A DNA stretch of 64,000 nucleotides from the NCBI GenBank assembly GCA_964017235.1, contig OZ024930.1, positions 29,578,614 through 29,642,613 of the forward strand, read 5' to 3'. Made by a program: the position numbers and the translations under genes. Numbering within the stretch: position 1 is the first letter of the stretch; the number at the start of each line of letters is the position of its first letter. Source of the DNA: Sabellastarte sp. h YS-2021 (taxonomy: Eukaryota; Annelida; Polychaeta; Sabellida; Sabellidae). This document shows positions 1-11,023 of the stretch, piece after piece. The notes below the pieces were generated by a model. That model was not told the origin of the DNA. It searched no databases and was given only the letters and a program-made list of their open reading frames with translations.

Positions 1-245
1 TTGTTTATTCTAATGGGAACATTGGAATGTATGAAAAAACAAACAATTTTAAAGTACAAAACAAAAATTATACCATCATAAGCATGAGATATTGTTCTTT
101 TAATACATGTTATTTGTTTTGCAATTTATTAATCTAATTTTAATTTAAGATTTAAAAAAGAAGACTAAACTTTACTGCACTCTTCTGCCGCATAAAACCC
201 ACACATGATTTTTCTGCAGTAAACACAACTGAGGCTGTGCAGAAC
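1..245. other. AT-rich stretch, no gene seen
   Basis: I see no convincing coding frame or RNA gene. The DIRS reverse transcriptase on the minus strand of the neighbouring region may once have continued into here, but no RT or RNase H motif can be read. Confidence 0.5.
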
Positions 246-260
246 TGAGAGCTATTTATA

Positions 261-494
261 TTTATTTATTTATTTGGGGTTTTACATCGCTTTCAACACT
301 GTGCAGGTCATACCACGACGGGTAGTTGGAAGGGCAGAGGAAACCAGTACATATAGTTCGCTAGGGTTCTGTACTGTAAACTGCCGACCAACGGCAAGCA
401 ACTACCAGCTTTCCCACTTACGGCCATGACGGGGATCGAACCCCGGCCGCAGAGGTGGGAGGCGAGAGTGTTACCACTCTGCCACCGTGGCCCC
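261..494 (-). mobile_element. tRNA-like SINE, family 1, with 15-bp target duplication
   Basis: On the minus strand it starts with a tRNA-like head (GGGGCCACGGTGGCAGAGTG, then an A-box/B-box-like layout ending GGTTCGATCCCC). A conserved body and a tail reading GACG/GATGTAAAACCCC plus (AAATA)n follow. It is flanked by the perfect direct repeat TGAGAGCTATTTATA at 246-260 and 495-509, a typical LINE-mobilised target duplication. It interrupts the decayed DIRS element of this region. The head is an internal pol III promoter by family, not a working tRNA gene. Confidence 0.9.
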
Positions 495-523
495 TGAGAG
501 CTATTTATAGAACACTGGTTTGT

Positions 524-1440
524 TTAACAAACTAAAGAGTCTGAGTGAAAACTACTGTGTACATAGTAACCCTGACAATGCATTGTGTAGCGGAGAGTGT
601 CACTGGTACGCTGAAAAAATTGGCTGCCATCACGAGAGCCAAATGGAATTCTTTGATGAATATAAGCTCCATGCCACTGAAGATCCAACAAATCATAATG
701 AAACGGGTCAACGTATAAGTGTCGAAAGGCCAGACTCATATCCACTTTGTAAATGTGAGCTCATTTGCCAAGTTTTTCAACTTATCTGTGAGATTATCAA
801 TAGTAGGGAAGTCAGTTTGAATTCTTAACCCATGTAAGCATTTTTTTCAATAACGTCATTAACTGAAACCCCTTTTGGTCAACTTAGGTCAATAATCACC
901 CTTCTATGAGAATTGGGTTTGGGTCGGGTCATCATGGGTGAAACGTGGCAGTTCGGTATTTGATTTATCTCAAATGGTCCAGCAATCGTCCCTTTGCTAG
1001 ATTCCTCCTGTATATATGTGTTTATGTCATGGGGAATTCTATTGCAGATTTGTGATTCAAACTGTCATGTCTAAGGGGGCACTTCCTATTAAAACTGAGA
1101 GGAAAGCCATATTCTAATAATTCAATTAACTATCCCAATAATCACTGAAAATGGTCTTCCATTTGGGGATATTTAACTCTGACACCAGTGGGATGTGTGC
1201 TTGCAAGAAATTTGGTTTCCCATGTTTTTTTAACTTCTGAATGTAACTGTAGTAATGACATGTTGTCATTTGAGTTAGAATGTGAAACAGTTGAAACCAT
1301 GGGGTCAGACAATGGTATGAAACCAAATTTCATGTGCGACTGCTGTTTACACCCATCCAAAATTTGGCAATCAATGATATTCTCTATGTCTCTAGTATTT
1401 TTGTTGCTTAAAAAGAGTGTAAGAAAGTACTGTTGTCTGA
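524..1440 (-). pseudogene. DIRS reverse transcriptase remnant
   Basis: The minus strand reads, in shifting frames, GFIPLSDPMV (1290-1330), LLEYGFPLSFNRK (about 1080-1120), PMMTRPKPNSHRRVIIDLS (about 880-950) and VDMSLAFRHL (about 720-745). The last open frame is 745-524 and ends near QFFQRTSDTLRYTMHCQG. These line up in order with the intact RT at 11024-12244, where the equivalents are GCIPLTPILL, LMEFGFPLDFDR, PLMTREKSGSDPRRAILDLS and VDISQAFRQL. The catalytic YxDD block is missing or unreadable and there are in-frame stops (for example just after VIIDLS). Non-functional. Confidence 0.75.
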
Positions 1441-1902
1441 AGCATTAATACCGAATATATGTACAACAGTACTATCACCTCACTTAACTGCATCTGGGGG
1501 ATATGTATTATTATTTTCCACACCATATTTGGTGGTTTCATCCATCTTTCCTCGAATATTTTTCAAAGTATCCATTTCTTGTACTTATAAACTTTTATCC
1601 ACAGATGTATCAAGTACCTTGCATTGCAAATCATGTTTCTTCTCCTTACCAGTAACCATGTTACTGGAATGGTGTGAAACATGCATATGTTTGTCTATAC
1701 TAGCGGCATCAGGGACTAACCATCTTATATTCGCCTTGTTAATAGTTTGAGCTTTCACAACACTGGCATGTGATTTTCCACTCATAACCGATGCTGTTCT
1801 GTATGCACGTAAGGCCTGATCCAGGGGGCACACTAACAAACTCTGGACCTCCTTTATCTGACAGTCGGTATTGTAAATTGTTCTGGTGTTATAGCTTTTG
1901 CA
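1441..1902 (-). pseudogene. DIRS pre-RT segment, unrecognised domain
   Basis: A minus-strand frame at 1585-1911 contains QALRAYRTASVMSGKSHASV. It resembles in position and loosely in sequence the RADRALAFCNVTTTKSFASV segment before the RT of the DIRS copy at 12253-12594. No catalytic domain is recognised. It is placed by synteny: it lies between the gag-like frame and the RT. Confidence 0.45.
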
Positions 1903-2130
1903 GGGGGCCATGGTGGCAGAGTGGTAACACTCTCGCCTCCCACCTCTGAGGCCGGGGTTCGATCCCCATCATGGCCTGAAGTGGGAAAGCTGGTAGTTGC
2001 TTGCCATTGGTCAGCAGTTTACAGTACAAAACCCTAACGAACTGTATGAACTGGTTTCCTCTGCCCTTCCAACTACCCGTCGTGATATGACCTGTACAGT
2101 GTTGAAAGCTACCCCAAATAAATAAATAAA
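1903..2130 (+). mobile_element. tRNA-like SINE, family 1, with 13-bp target duplication
   Basis: Starts GGGGGCCATGGTGGCAGAGT, carries GGTTCGATCCCC, the same body as the other family-1 copies, and ends in (AAATA)n. The direct repeat TATAGCTTTTGCA occurs at 1890-1902 and 2131-2143. Inserted in the decayed DIRS element, opposite in strand to the copy at 261-494. Confidence 0.92.
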
Positions 2131-2253
2131 TATAGCTTTTGCATAATTGCAAAACACTTAATGTGTCTTTCTTTGCAACTTGTGTTTTGTGGCTATGTAT
2201 TTCCAGCAATTTTGTATGAACTTTTATAGGAGCATTTGCTACATTGCTGCTCA

Positions 2254-3321
2254 CTTCACTGAGTGAACAGCATTTTAGGCATTTTAAAAAAAATTCAGAA
2301 CCATGGCTTGTCTACCCCTACTTTTTGTACTTGGCACATGTTTCTGGGCATGAGCCTTCTTATCCCATCTATATGACTGACATCTCCCCATGTTACAGTT
2401 CCCCTCTCCAGTTCACGGCAAAGAAAAATCGGCATGAGCTGCCTTAGCATTCTGCCAACTGAAGTCGGTGGCATCCTCCATAAGGTCTGCCATGTAAGAT
2501 ATCATATGTTCATGGTTTTGGTATCTCTCTCATCTACTACATTGTGACAGAACCCTTTCACCCACTGTGTCAAAGAAAGTTGATCGTAAGTTAATGTAGT
2601 TCTGATAATTCCCCCAGGATGGCTTCATGTGACCAAGCCACTTTGTTTTAACTATAACATCCCTGGGCCCTCCACATTTAGATTTAATTTTTCCATTATT
2701 GGCCACACCTGAGGAATCTTGAAGTTCTTCAGTTTGCCTAAGTCTATTGTCAAATTCATTTTGCACTGCACCTGGAGATCTTAATGTGAACAAACTTGGA
2801 AAAACATGAATACTTTCAACTTCACTGTCACTACTTTCAGAACTTAATACTGTGTTTTTACCAACTTTCTTACTATGAAATGTACAAGGACTGACACTAC
2901 TTAACTTAGACTGTTCTTTGGTCTTTCCTTGCTCCTTCCTGTTCTGCTGACTGGACTGCTGCACTTTATCTTCAACCACATCAAGCCTTTCGTTCACCCT
3001 CCTTAGCTCCTTCAGTATCTGTAGTTGTACCTGGTCTATTGTGTCATCTTCTGAACTGGAATCTGAGGTCAACTGATCCTTTGGTGTCCATTTGCCAGCT
3101 TTGCTATGACTACTGCTACCAGCTTGATTACTGAGATCATTATAGTAATTGTCTGTTTTACTTTTCAGTTGCTGTACATATTTGCACTTTTTTCCTGTTG
3201 GGGGTAGATGTCTTTCCTGAAATTTAGAATATCTGTTTTTGTTTCCCATAATAAACTGTTCAGCACACAGAAAAATATAAAAAGGAACATAACCCACAGG
3301 CGTCTGTACTGACAAAAACAA
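2254..3321 (-). pseudogene. DIRS ORF1 (gag-like), broken
   Basis: The main minus-strand frame (3321-2530) is a hydrophilic protein of up to 263 codons. A plausible ATG product begins at MGNKNRYSKF. It has a Ser/Asp/Glu-rich segment and a coiled-coil-like stretch (QLQILKELRRVNERLDVVED). After the stop, another frame continues with HMISYMADLMEDATDFSWQN and DKKAHAQKHV, matching HMLDYVINLLDDATDFSWAS and RAHAQRHV in the better DIRS copy. This places it as the nucleocapsid-like ORF1 of a DIRS element. No zinc-knuckle remains visible here. It is not a host gene. Confidence 0.65.
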
Positions 3322-3378
3322 GCTTGATCTTGAAATAGAGGAACAGAGATTTCAAATTTACACTTCTCAAACCCAAAT

Positions 3379-3402
3379 CCCCCCCCCCCCCCCCCCCCCC
3401 CC
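3379..3402. repeat. poly(C) homopolymer, 24 nt
   Basis: An uninterrupted run of C on the plus strand. Homopolymers of this length are mutation- and assembly-prone, so its true length is uncertain. Confidence 0.9.
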
Positions 3403-4372
3403 ACAAGATATAAGGTTAGACTGTCCCTCTCTCGCAAGGTGTTCAAGCATGAAGTTGTCAGTACAAATGCTGTTTGCAGGTGCAAACACACAGATTTCAA
3501 ATCAATTCTTAATGTTGAATTTATATCCTGCTAACTTCCACAACTCTGCTGAAGAAGTCAAACACACTAAAAGTGGTGACTTTTCCCCAAAAATGGAAAA
3601 TGAATCTCTGACCAGTAAAAGTAAGGTAATTCTTTTTCCCTTATAGTTTATATTTTGTCTCTGATATTCTAGATAATCAAGGAGAAATTTTAAGCCGAAA
3701 AGAGCTTGAGGAAAAATATTCACTTAAAACAAACTTTCTTGAATATTTTCAAGTTAAGGCAATCATTGGGGATTTTCTAAAAAGTATGACACATTTGAAC
3801 ATAATTTTGTGTATATAATCTTGTTTGTTACTGTTTTGTAAAAGAGTAGATAGGACAGTTGCACTGCTACATCAACTATAATTATAACTACTAAAACCAA
3901 TACTGCTGTAAGTTTATTCTCCCTTCCTGTCAGAGGCTCACGCTTTAAGATAGATATAGTATAGTATTTATAAATTATTGATATATATAACATATAGAAA
4001 AAAATACAATAATCAAGCTATGATACACAAACACAATAACATCAGAATCAAAGTCAATAATATCAGAATCAATGTTATAATATTAAAGCTGTCAGCAATG
4101 CATTTTATTATGAACTTGTAATGAAAAGAGAGTGGAAGAAGTACACTCAGATACTTATGTAATTACCACCCCCAAAATACTTCTATAATAGATTGTGAAT
4201 ATATATTTACGCATGATTCAAACTGATTTAATATTTTTATGTAATATTTGAAAATTATATTAGTCATATACTACATATTTATTATTAGACAAAATTTCTT
4301 AAACATATCAAATATCAATAATATAGCAATCTAAATTCAATACACCATGTTACTTTATATTTCAATATTTCT
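3403..4372. other. AT-rich spacer between DIRS 1 and the LINE array
   Basis: No gene is recognised. The part next to 4370 may be the 3' untranslated end of the LINE on the minus strand, but no clear tail or target duplication can be seen. Confidence 0.5.
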
Positions 4373-4843
4373 CTAAAAATTTCGTTTGTAAGTATTTTTA
4401 AAGGCAAGAAATGAAAGATAATTTCTAGCAACCACATCTAAGTTGTTCCACATTTTCACACCATATATGGATAAACACCTTGATTTTAATACTGTTCTTG
4501 AGTATGTTACATAAAATTTCTTTAACTGTCTAGTATTATAGTCTTTACCATAGTTTATTTCAAACAATATCTGAATATTAGTAGGTAAGGATTTTTGTTT
4601 TACTTTGTACATCAATTGAAGAATTTTATAATCAACTTTATCTCTGAATTTAAGAATTTTAAGTTTTTTAAATACATTTGTTGTATGGCTATTTCTGCTA
4701 ACTTTACATACATTTCTTATACACATTTTTTAATAAATATTAATTTTGGATACAATCGTTTTACCTGCTAAACCCTATACTTCTGAACAATAATTTAAGT
4801 AAGGTTCAATCATTGTATTATATAAACTTAACAATGCCTCTTT
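4373..4843 (-). pseudogene. LINE RT C-terminal region, 3' end of the element
   Basis: On the minus strand, KSHLNKEALLSLYNTMIEPY runs through EPYLNYCSEV to a broken frame. An open frame (4726-4373) then reads KILKFRDKVDYKILQLMYK and ends KMWNNLDVVARNY...NTYKRNF. This is the usual C-terminal region of jockey-superfamily RTs (thumb and the late YLNYC and WN motifs). Two stops interrupt it. It occurs once and is not part of the repeated block, so it marks the natural 3' end. Confidence 0.75.
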
Positions 4844-6440
4844 ATTCAAGTGGCTTTTTACTTTATACATTACACATAGGCTTTTCGCAAGTTTTTTACT
4901 AACATACAAAACATGTTCCTTCCAATTTAGTTTATCATCTATCACCACACCTAAAAATTTTGTTGTGTGTACTTGATCTATCTTATAATTATTGATAGTA
5001 ACTTATATATCATTTGGTACTGTACGATTTGAGAAAACCATAAAGTTTGTTTTAGCCACATTGAGAGACAACTTGTCAATAGCAAACCAATTATTAAGAT
5101 TGCTCAATTCCATAGATACAGTTTTACATATTGAATGAAAATCATTACCACTAAGAAAGGTTAGTGTCATCTGCAAATTAAACAAATCTTAATAACAAAG
5201 AAGAGTTACATAAAACATTTAGATATAATATTAACAGTTTGGGACCCAGGATAGAACCTTGTGGAACCCCACATATGATGTCAGTACACTCTGAGTTAAT
5301 TCCATTATACTAACATATTGCTTTCTATTTTCTAAATAAGATTCTATTCATTTGTATGCTTTACCTCTTATGCCATAAAATTGTTGATGGAATGATCAAT
5401 TGGATCAAAGGCTTTTATAAAATCTATGAATATACCTATACTTCCTTTCTTATTATCAATGCTTGAGGATCATTTTTCCAAAAAGTCAATTCAAGCCAAT
5501 GATGTTGACATATTGTTTCGAAAAACAATATTGAGAATCATTAGAATATTGTGTTTTCCTATAAAAGCACTTAATCTGTTATCAAATAATTTTTCCAGAA
5601 TTTTTAAAAATTGGGGAAGAAGTGAAACTGGACGATAATTATTAATTGTAAAATCATCACCTGACTTAAATAAAGGTATAACCCTAGCAATTTTCATTTT
5701 ATCAGGAAATATACCATGGTAGAACCGTTTTTCCTCACATCTAAGTATATTTGTAAGTTTGTTTTTATATTGTTTATACCTCAACAATTTCCTTTTACTT
5801 CTTGACTTCAGATAATCTCTGTATAATTTATTTTTCTTTTTACAGGCATTGGCTAAACCATTAGTAAACCAAGGTTTATTAGATTCTTGCACCTTATTTT
5901 TTGTTTTTTAAGTGGGCAACACCGATGAAACGTTTCAGTATATTTCTTGACAAAATAATCATAAGCAGAATTTGCATTTTTACTTTGGTATACTCCTGAC
6001 CAGTCAACAGTAGCTAAGGCTTGATTTAAAGCCACAAGGTTACCTTCATTGATAACTCTTTTAAATACATATCTTTCTTTCATATTTTTTGTAATATTTT
6101 GTTGTGATATTACAAAAATAGGCAGATGGTCTGTTACCTCATTAATAAGTATACCACTAGTTATTTTATCAAATAGATTATTGGAAAAAATGTTATCAAT
6201 AGTTGTTGCTGAAAATTCTGTAATTCTGGTAGGTTTATTTATTAAAGCATAAAAAGCAAAATTGTACATTACATCAATAAAACTCTGTTAATGAATATGC
6301 CTTTCTGAATTTAATACGTTAATATTGAAATCTCCACAAACATATACTGATTTTCTCTTTGTCAGCATCTGTAAAATTTCTGTTAGCTTACAGTTAAAAC
6401 TATCTACTTTAGTACCATGTGCTCTATACATACAACACAC
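4844..6440 (-). pseudogene. LINE array unit 1: endonuclease fragment fused to RT fragment
   Basis: The endonuclease part (6269-5853) reads KPTRITEFSATTIDNIF and EVTDHLPIF, the substrate-specific and DH motifs of the APE-like endonuclease. It is followed by the pre-RT segment ending RCEEKRF and then directly YHGIFPDKMKIARVIPLFKS and NYRPVSLLPQFLKILEKLF (RT). Further on come FIDFIKAFDPIDH (motif A) and ELSNLNNWFAIDKLSLNVAK. One T fewer in the T-run near 5900 shifts the frame compared with units 2 and 3. Stops interrupt motif B and the FADD region. Non-functional. Confidence 0.8.
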
Positions 6441-8042
6441 ATATTCAAGTAGCTTTTTACTTTATACATTACACATAGGCTTTTCGCAAGTTTTTTACTA
6501 ACATACAAAACATGTTCCTTCCAATTTAGTTTATCATCTATCACCACACCTAAAGATTTTGTTGTGTGTACTTGATCTATCTTATAATTATTGATAGTAA
6601 CTTCTATATCATTTGGTACTGTACGATTTGAGAAAACCATAAAGTTTGTTTTAGCCACATTGAGAGACAACTTGTCAATAGCAAACCAATTATTAAGATT
6701 GCTCAATTCCATAGATACAGTTTTACATATTGAATGAAAATCATTACCACTAAAAAAAGGTTAGTGTCATCTGCAAATTAAACAAATCTTAATAACAAAG
6801 AAGAGCTACATAAAACATTTAGATATAATATGAACAGTTTGGGACCCAGGATAGAACCTTGTGGAACCCCACATATGATGTCAGTACACTCTGAGTTAAT
6901 TCCATTTATACTAACATATTGCTTTCTATTTTCTAAATAAGATTCTAATCATTTTTATGCTTTACCTCTTATGCCATAAAATTGTTGATGGAATGATCAA
7001 TTGGATCAAAGGGTTTTATAAAATCTATGAATATACCTATACTTACTTTCTTATTATCAATGATTGAGGATAATTTTTCCAAAAAGTCAATTCAAGCCAA
7101 TGATGTTGACATATTGTTTCGAAAAACAATATTGAGAATCATTAGAATATTGTGTTTTCCTATAAAAGCACTTAATCTGTTATCAAATAATTTTTCCAGA
7201 ATTTTTAAAAATTGGGGAAGAAGTGAAACTGGACGATAATTATTAAATGTAAAATCATCACCTGACTTAAATAAAGGTATAACCCTAGCAATTTTCATTT
7301 TATCAGGAAATATACCATGGTAGAACCGTTTTTCCTCACATCTAAGTATATTTGTAAGTTTGTTTTTATATTGTTTATACCTCAACAATTTCCTTTTACT
7401 TCTTGACTTCAGATAATCTCTGTATAATTTATTTTTCTTTTTACAGGCATTGGTTAAACCATTAGTAAACCAAGGTTTATTAGATTCTTGCACCTTATTT
7501 TTTTGTTTTTTAAGTGGGCAACACCGATGAAACGTTTCAGTATATTTCTTGACAAAATAATCATAAGCAGAATTTGCATTTTTACTTTGGTATACTCCTG
7601 ACCAGTCAACAGTAGCTAAGGCTTGATTTAAAGCCACAAGGTTACCTTCATTGATAACTCTTTTAAATACATATCTTTCTTTCATATTTTTTGTAATGTT
7701 TTGTTGTGATATTACAAAAATAGGCAGATGGTCTGTTACCTCATTAATAAGTATACCACTAGTTATTTTATCAAATAGATTATTGGAAAAAATGTTATCA
7801 ATAGTTGTTGCTGAAAATTCTGTAATTCTGGTAGGTTTATTTATTAAAGCATAAAAAGCAAAATTGTACATTACATCAATAAAACTCTGTGAATGAATAT
7901 GCCTTTCTGAATTTAATACGTTAATATTGAAATCTCCACAAATATATACTGATTTTTTCTTTGTCAATGTCTGTAAAATTTCTGTTAGCTTACAGTTAAA
8001 ACTATCTACTTTAGTACCATGTGCTCTATACATACAACACAC
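6441..8042 (-). pseudogene. LINE array unit 2
   Basis: Same layout as unit 1. The 316-codon frame 8042-7092 is open from MCCMYRAHGTKVDSF through CGDFNINVL (endonuclease), DHLPIF, the pre-RT domain and NYRPVSLLPQFLKIL. The frame 6712-6404 encodes the later RT part and ends at the array junction (KSYLNM followed by CVVCIEH). In other copies and in ordinary LINEs, a large segment normally lies between the pre-RT domain and GIFPDKMKIA; here it is missing, so the unit comes from a rearranged element. Confidence 0.8.
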
Positions 8043-9644
8043 ATATTCAAGTAGCTTTTTACTTTATACATTACACATAGGCTTTTCGCAAGTTTTTTAC
8101 TAACATACAAAACATGTTCCTTCCAATTTAGTTTATCATCTATCACCACACCTAAAGATTTTGTTGTGTGTACTTGATCTATCTTATAATTATTGATAGT
8201 AACTTCTATATCATTTGGTACTGTACGATTTGAGAAAACCATAAAGTTTGTTTTAGCCACATTGAGAGACAACTTGTCAATAGCAAACCAATTATTAAGA
8301 TTGCTCAATTCCATAGATACAGTTTTACATATTGAATGAAAATCATTACCACTAAGAAAGGGTTAGTGTCATCTGCAAATTAAACAAATCTTAATAACAA
8401 AGAAGAGTTACATAAAACATTTAGATATAATATGAACAGTTTGGGACCCAGGATAGAACCTTGTGGAACCCCACATATGATGTCAGTACACTCTGAGTTA
8501 ATTCCATTTATACTAACATATTGCTTTCTATTTTCTAAATAAGATTCTAATCATTTTTATGCTTTACCTCTTATGCCATAAAATTGTTGATGGAATGATC
8601 AATTGGATCAAAGGGTTTTATAAAATCTATGAATATACCTATACTTACTTTCTTATTATCAATGATTGAGGATAATTTTTCCAAAAAGTCAATTCAAGCC
8701 AATGATGTTGACATATTGTTTCGAAAAACAATATTGAGAATCATTAGAATATTGTGTTTTCCTATAAAAGCACTTAATCTGTTATCAAATAATTTTTCCA
8801 GAATTTTTAAAAATTGGGGAAGAAGTGAAACTGGACGATAATTATTAAATGTAAAATCATCACCTGACTTAAATAAAGGTATAACCCTAGCAATTTTCAT
8901 TTTATCAGGAAATATACCATGGTAGAACCGTTTTTCCTCACATCTAAGTATATTTGTAAGTTTGTTTTTATATTGTTTATACCTCAACAATTTCCTTTTA
9001 CTTCTTGACTTCAGATAATCTCTGTATAATTTATTTTTCTTTTTACAGGCATTGGTTAAACCATTAGTAAACCAAGGTTTATTAGATTCTTGCACCTTAT
9101 TTTTTTGTTTTTTAAGTGGGCAACACCGATGAAACGTTTCAGTATATTTCTTGACAAAATAATCATAAGCAGAATTTGCATTTTTACTTTGGTATACTCC
9201 TGACCAGTCAACAGTAGCTAAGGCTTGATTTAAAGCCACAAGGTTACCTTCATTGATAACTCTTTTAAATACATATCTTTCTTTCATATTTTTTGTAATG
9301 TTTTGTTGTGATATTACAAAAATAGGCAGATGGTCTGTTACCTCATTAATAAGTATACCACTAGTTATTTTATCAAATAGATTATTGGAAAAAATGTTAT
9401 CAATAGTTGTTGCTGAAAATTCTGTAATTCTGGTAGGTTTATTTATTAAAGCATAAAAAGCAAAATTGTACATTACATCAATAAAACTCTGTGAATGAAT
9501 ATGCCTTTCTGAATTTAATACGTTAATATTGAAATCTCCACAAATATATACTGATTTTTTCTTTGTCAATGTCTGTAAAATTTCTGTTAGCTTACAGTTA
9601 AAACTATCTACTTTAGTACCATGTGCTCTATACATACAACACAC
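8043..9644 (-). pseudogene. LINE array unit 3
   Basis: Nearly identical to unit 2 over 1602 bp: frame 9644-8694 gives the same 316 residues and 8314-8006 the same 102 residues. This points to very recent duplication or to an assembly artefact. Confidence 0.8.
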
Positions 9645-10531
9645 ATATTCAAGTAGCTTTTTACTTTATACATTACACATAGGCTTTTCGCAAGTTTTTT
9701 ACTAACATACAAAACATGTTCCTTCCAATTTAGTTTATCATCTATCACCACACCTAAAGATTTTGTTGTGTGTACTTGATCTATCTTATAATTATTGATA
9801 GTAACTTCTATATCATTTGGTACTGTACGATTTGAGAAAACCATAAAGTTTGTTTTAGCCACATTGAGAGACAACTTGTCAATAGCAAACCAATTATTAA
9901 GATTGCTCAATTCCATAGATACAGTTTTACATATTGAATGAAAATCATTACCACTAAAAAAGGGTTAGTGTCATCTGCAAATTAAACAAATCTTAATAAC
10001 AAAGAAGAGTTACATAAAACATTTAGATATAATATGAACAGTTTGGGACCCAGGATAGAACCTTGTGGAACCCCACATATGATGTCAGTACACTCTGAGT
10101 TAATTCCATTTATACTAACATATTGCTTTCTATTTTCTAAATAAGATTCTAATCATTTTTATGCTTTACCTCTTATGCCATAAAATTGTTGATGGAATGA
10201 TCAATTGGATCAAAGGCTTTTATAAAATCTATGAATATACCTATACTTACTTTCTTATTATCAATGCTTGAGGATCATTTTTCCAAAAAGTCAATTCAAG
10301 CCAATGATGTTGACATATTGTTTCGAAAAACAATATTGAGAATCATTAGAATATTGTGTTTTCCTATAAAAGCACTTAATCTGTTATCAAATAATTTTTC
10401 CAGAATTTTTAAAAATTGGGGAAGAAGTGAAACTGGACGATAATTATTAAATGTAAAATCATCACCTGACTTAAATAAAGGTATAACCCTAGCAATTTTC
10501 ATTTTATCAGGAAATATACCATGGTAGAACC
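9645..10531 (-). pseudogene. LINE array unit 4, RT half only
   Basis: Contains only the RT half: FYHGIFPDKMKIARVIPLF, NYRPVSLLPQFLK, CGVPQGSILGPKLFILYLN (about 10050-10080) and the 9916-9608 frame. It stops at GGTTCTACC (minus strand). That is exactly the point where, in units 1-3, the endonuclease half is joined to the RT half. On the far side is DIRS RNase H sequence. Confidence 0.8.
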
Positions 10532-11023
10532 TTAAGGGCAACAACCACATTTACCATCTCCAAGTGTACAATGTTATAACCCTTAAATACCCTTGGGGAT
10601 GGGAATGGTGTAGACAAAGTTGTCATAACAACCTCCTAGGCCTTGCAAGCAAGCATCAAGACATATGCGGATATTATGTGGTTTAATGTCATAAATGGTA
10701 ATTCCATTATAAGACTTGAGAAAAGTCTGAAGCCAGACTAAGTCTCAGAAAAATTCATGAGTAAGGACAATATGGTCATTTATAAAATTGTCTCTCAAGA
10801 GGTGTAGCATGCGATTCAAGAAATACCTGGCTGGTTTAACACACTTGGAAATATATAGCAGTAAACCAAGAAGGGACTGAAGTTGGTTCTTAGTGACCAC
10901 CTTCTTATCTGACCAGTCATAACAGACCTTAACAATCTCAGATAGCTTATCTGGAGGTATAGATATGGTCCTATGAACAGTATCAAATAAGATCCCTAAG
11001 CAGATAACCTTGGTATCTGGGGG
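10532..11023 (-). pseudogene. DIRS RT thumb, connection and RNase H start, truncated
   Basis: Minus strand reads VICLGILFDTVHRTISIP, then NQLQSLLGLLLYISKCVKPA, RYFLNRMLHLLRDNF, and the RNase H beginning RICLDACLQGLGG, with an in-frame TGA after THEFF. A frame change leads to NIVHLEMVNVVVAL, which matches NINHLEMINIMVAL in the copy at 20.2 kb. The frame stops at the junction with the LINE at 10531/10532. Confidence 0.75.

Larger units (their letters stand above)
510..3321 (-). mobile_element. DIRS-like retrotransposon 1, decayed
   Basis: Read on the minus strand, the order is a charged gag-like frame (3321 down to about 2400), a pre-RT segment, then a reverse transcriptase (about 1440 down to 524). 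Short blocks match the DIRS element at 10.5-13.9 kb: ATDFSW after the gag-like part, HAQKHV, an FGFIPL block, GFPLSF, and the RT motifs. Frames are broken by stops and shifts and a SINE sits inside, so the copy is dead. The tyrosine recombinase is not seen; the element probably ran past the left edge or was lost. Confidence 0.75.
4373..10531 (-). mobile_element. Jockey/CR1-like LINE, amplified into a tandem array
   Basis: One LINE 3' end (4373-4843) is preceded, reading on the minus strand, by 3.5 copies of a block with a 1602-bp period. Equivalent points are ATATTCAAGT at 6441, 8043 and 9645. Each block fuses an endonuclease/pre-RT piece to an RT piece, so the series reads RT-EN-RT-EN-RT-EN-RT-3' end. 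Copies 2 and 3 are almost identical over the full period. The right edge (10531) joins the RNase H region of DIRS 2 without a recognisable LINE 5' end. No copy contains a complete intact protein. Confidence 0.85.

Noticed and set aside
1903..1980. tRNA gene in the SINE heads
   Set aside because: Box-like sequences are present, but each head is followed by the same SINE body and tail and flanked by target duplications. The acceptor stem does not close, so these are SINEs, not tRNA genes.
2530..3321. Novel host protein of 263 residues
   Set aside because: The downstream frames continue with ATDFSW and HAQKHV exactly as in the other DIRS copy, so it is a retrotransposon ORF1.
5426..10443. Repeated plus-strand 67- and 70-codon frames
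   Set aside because: They are complements of the minus-strand LINE RT and endonuclease and recur only because the LINE block is repeated.
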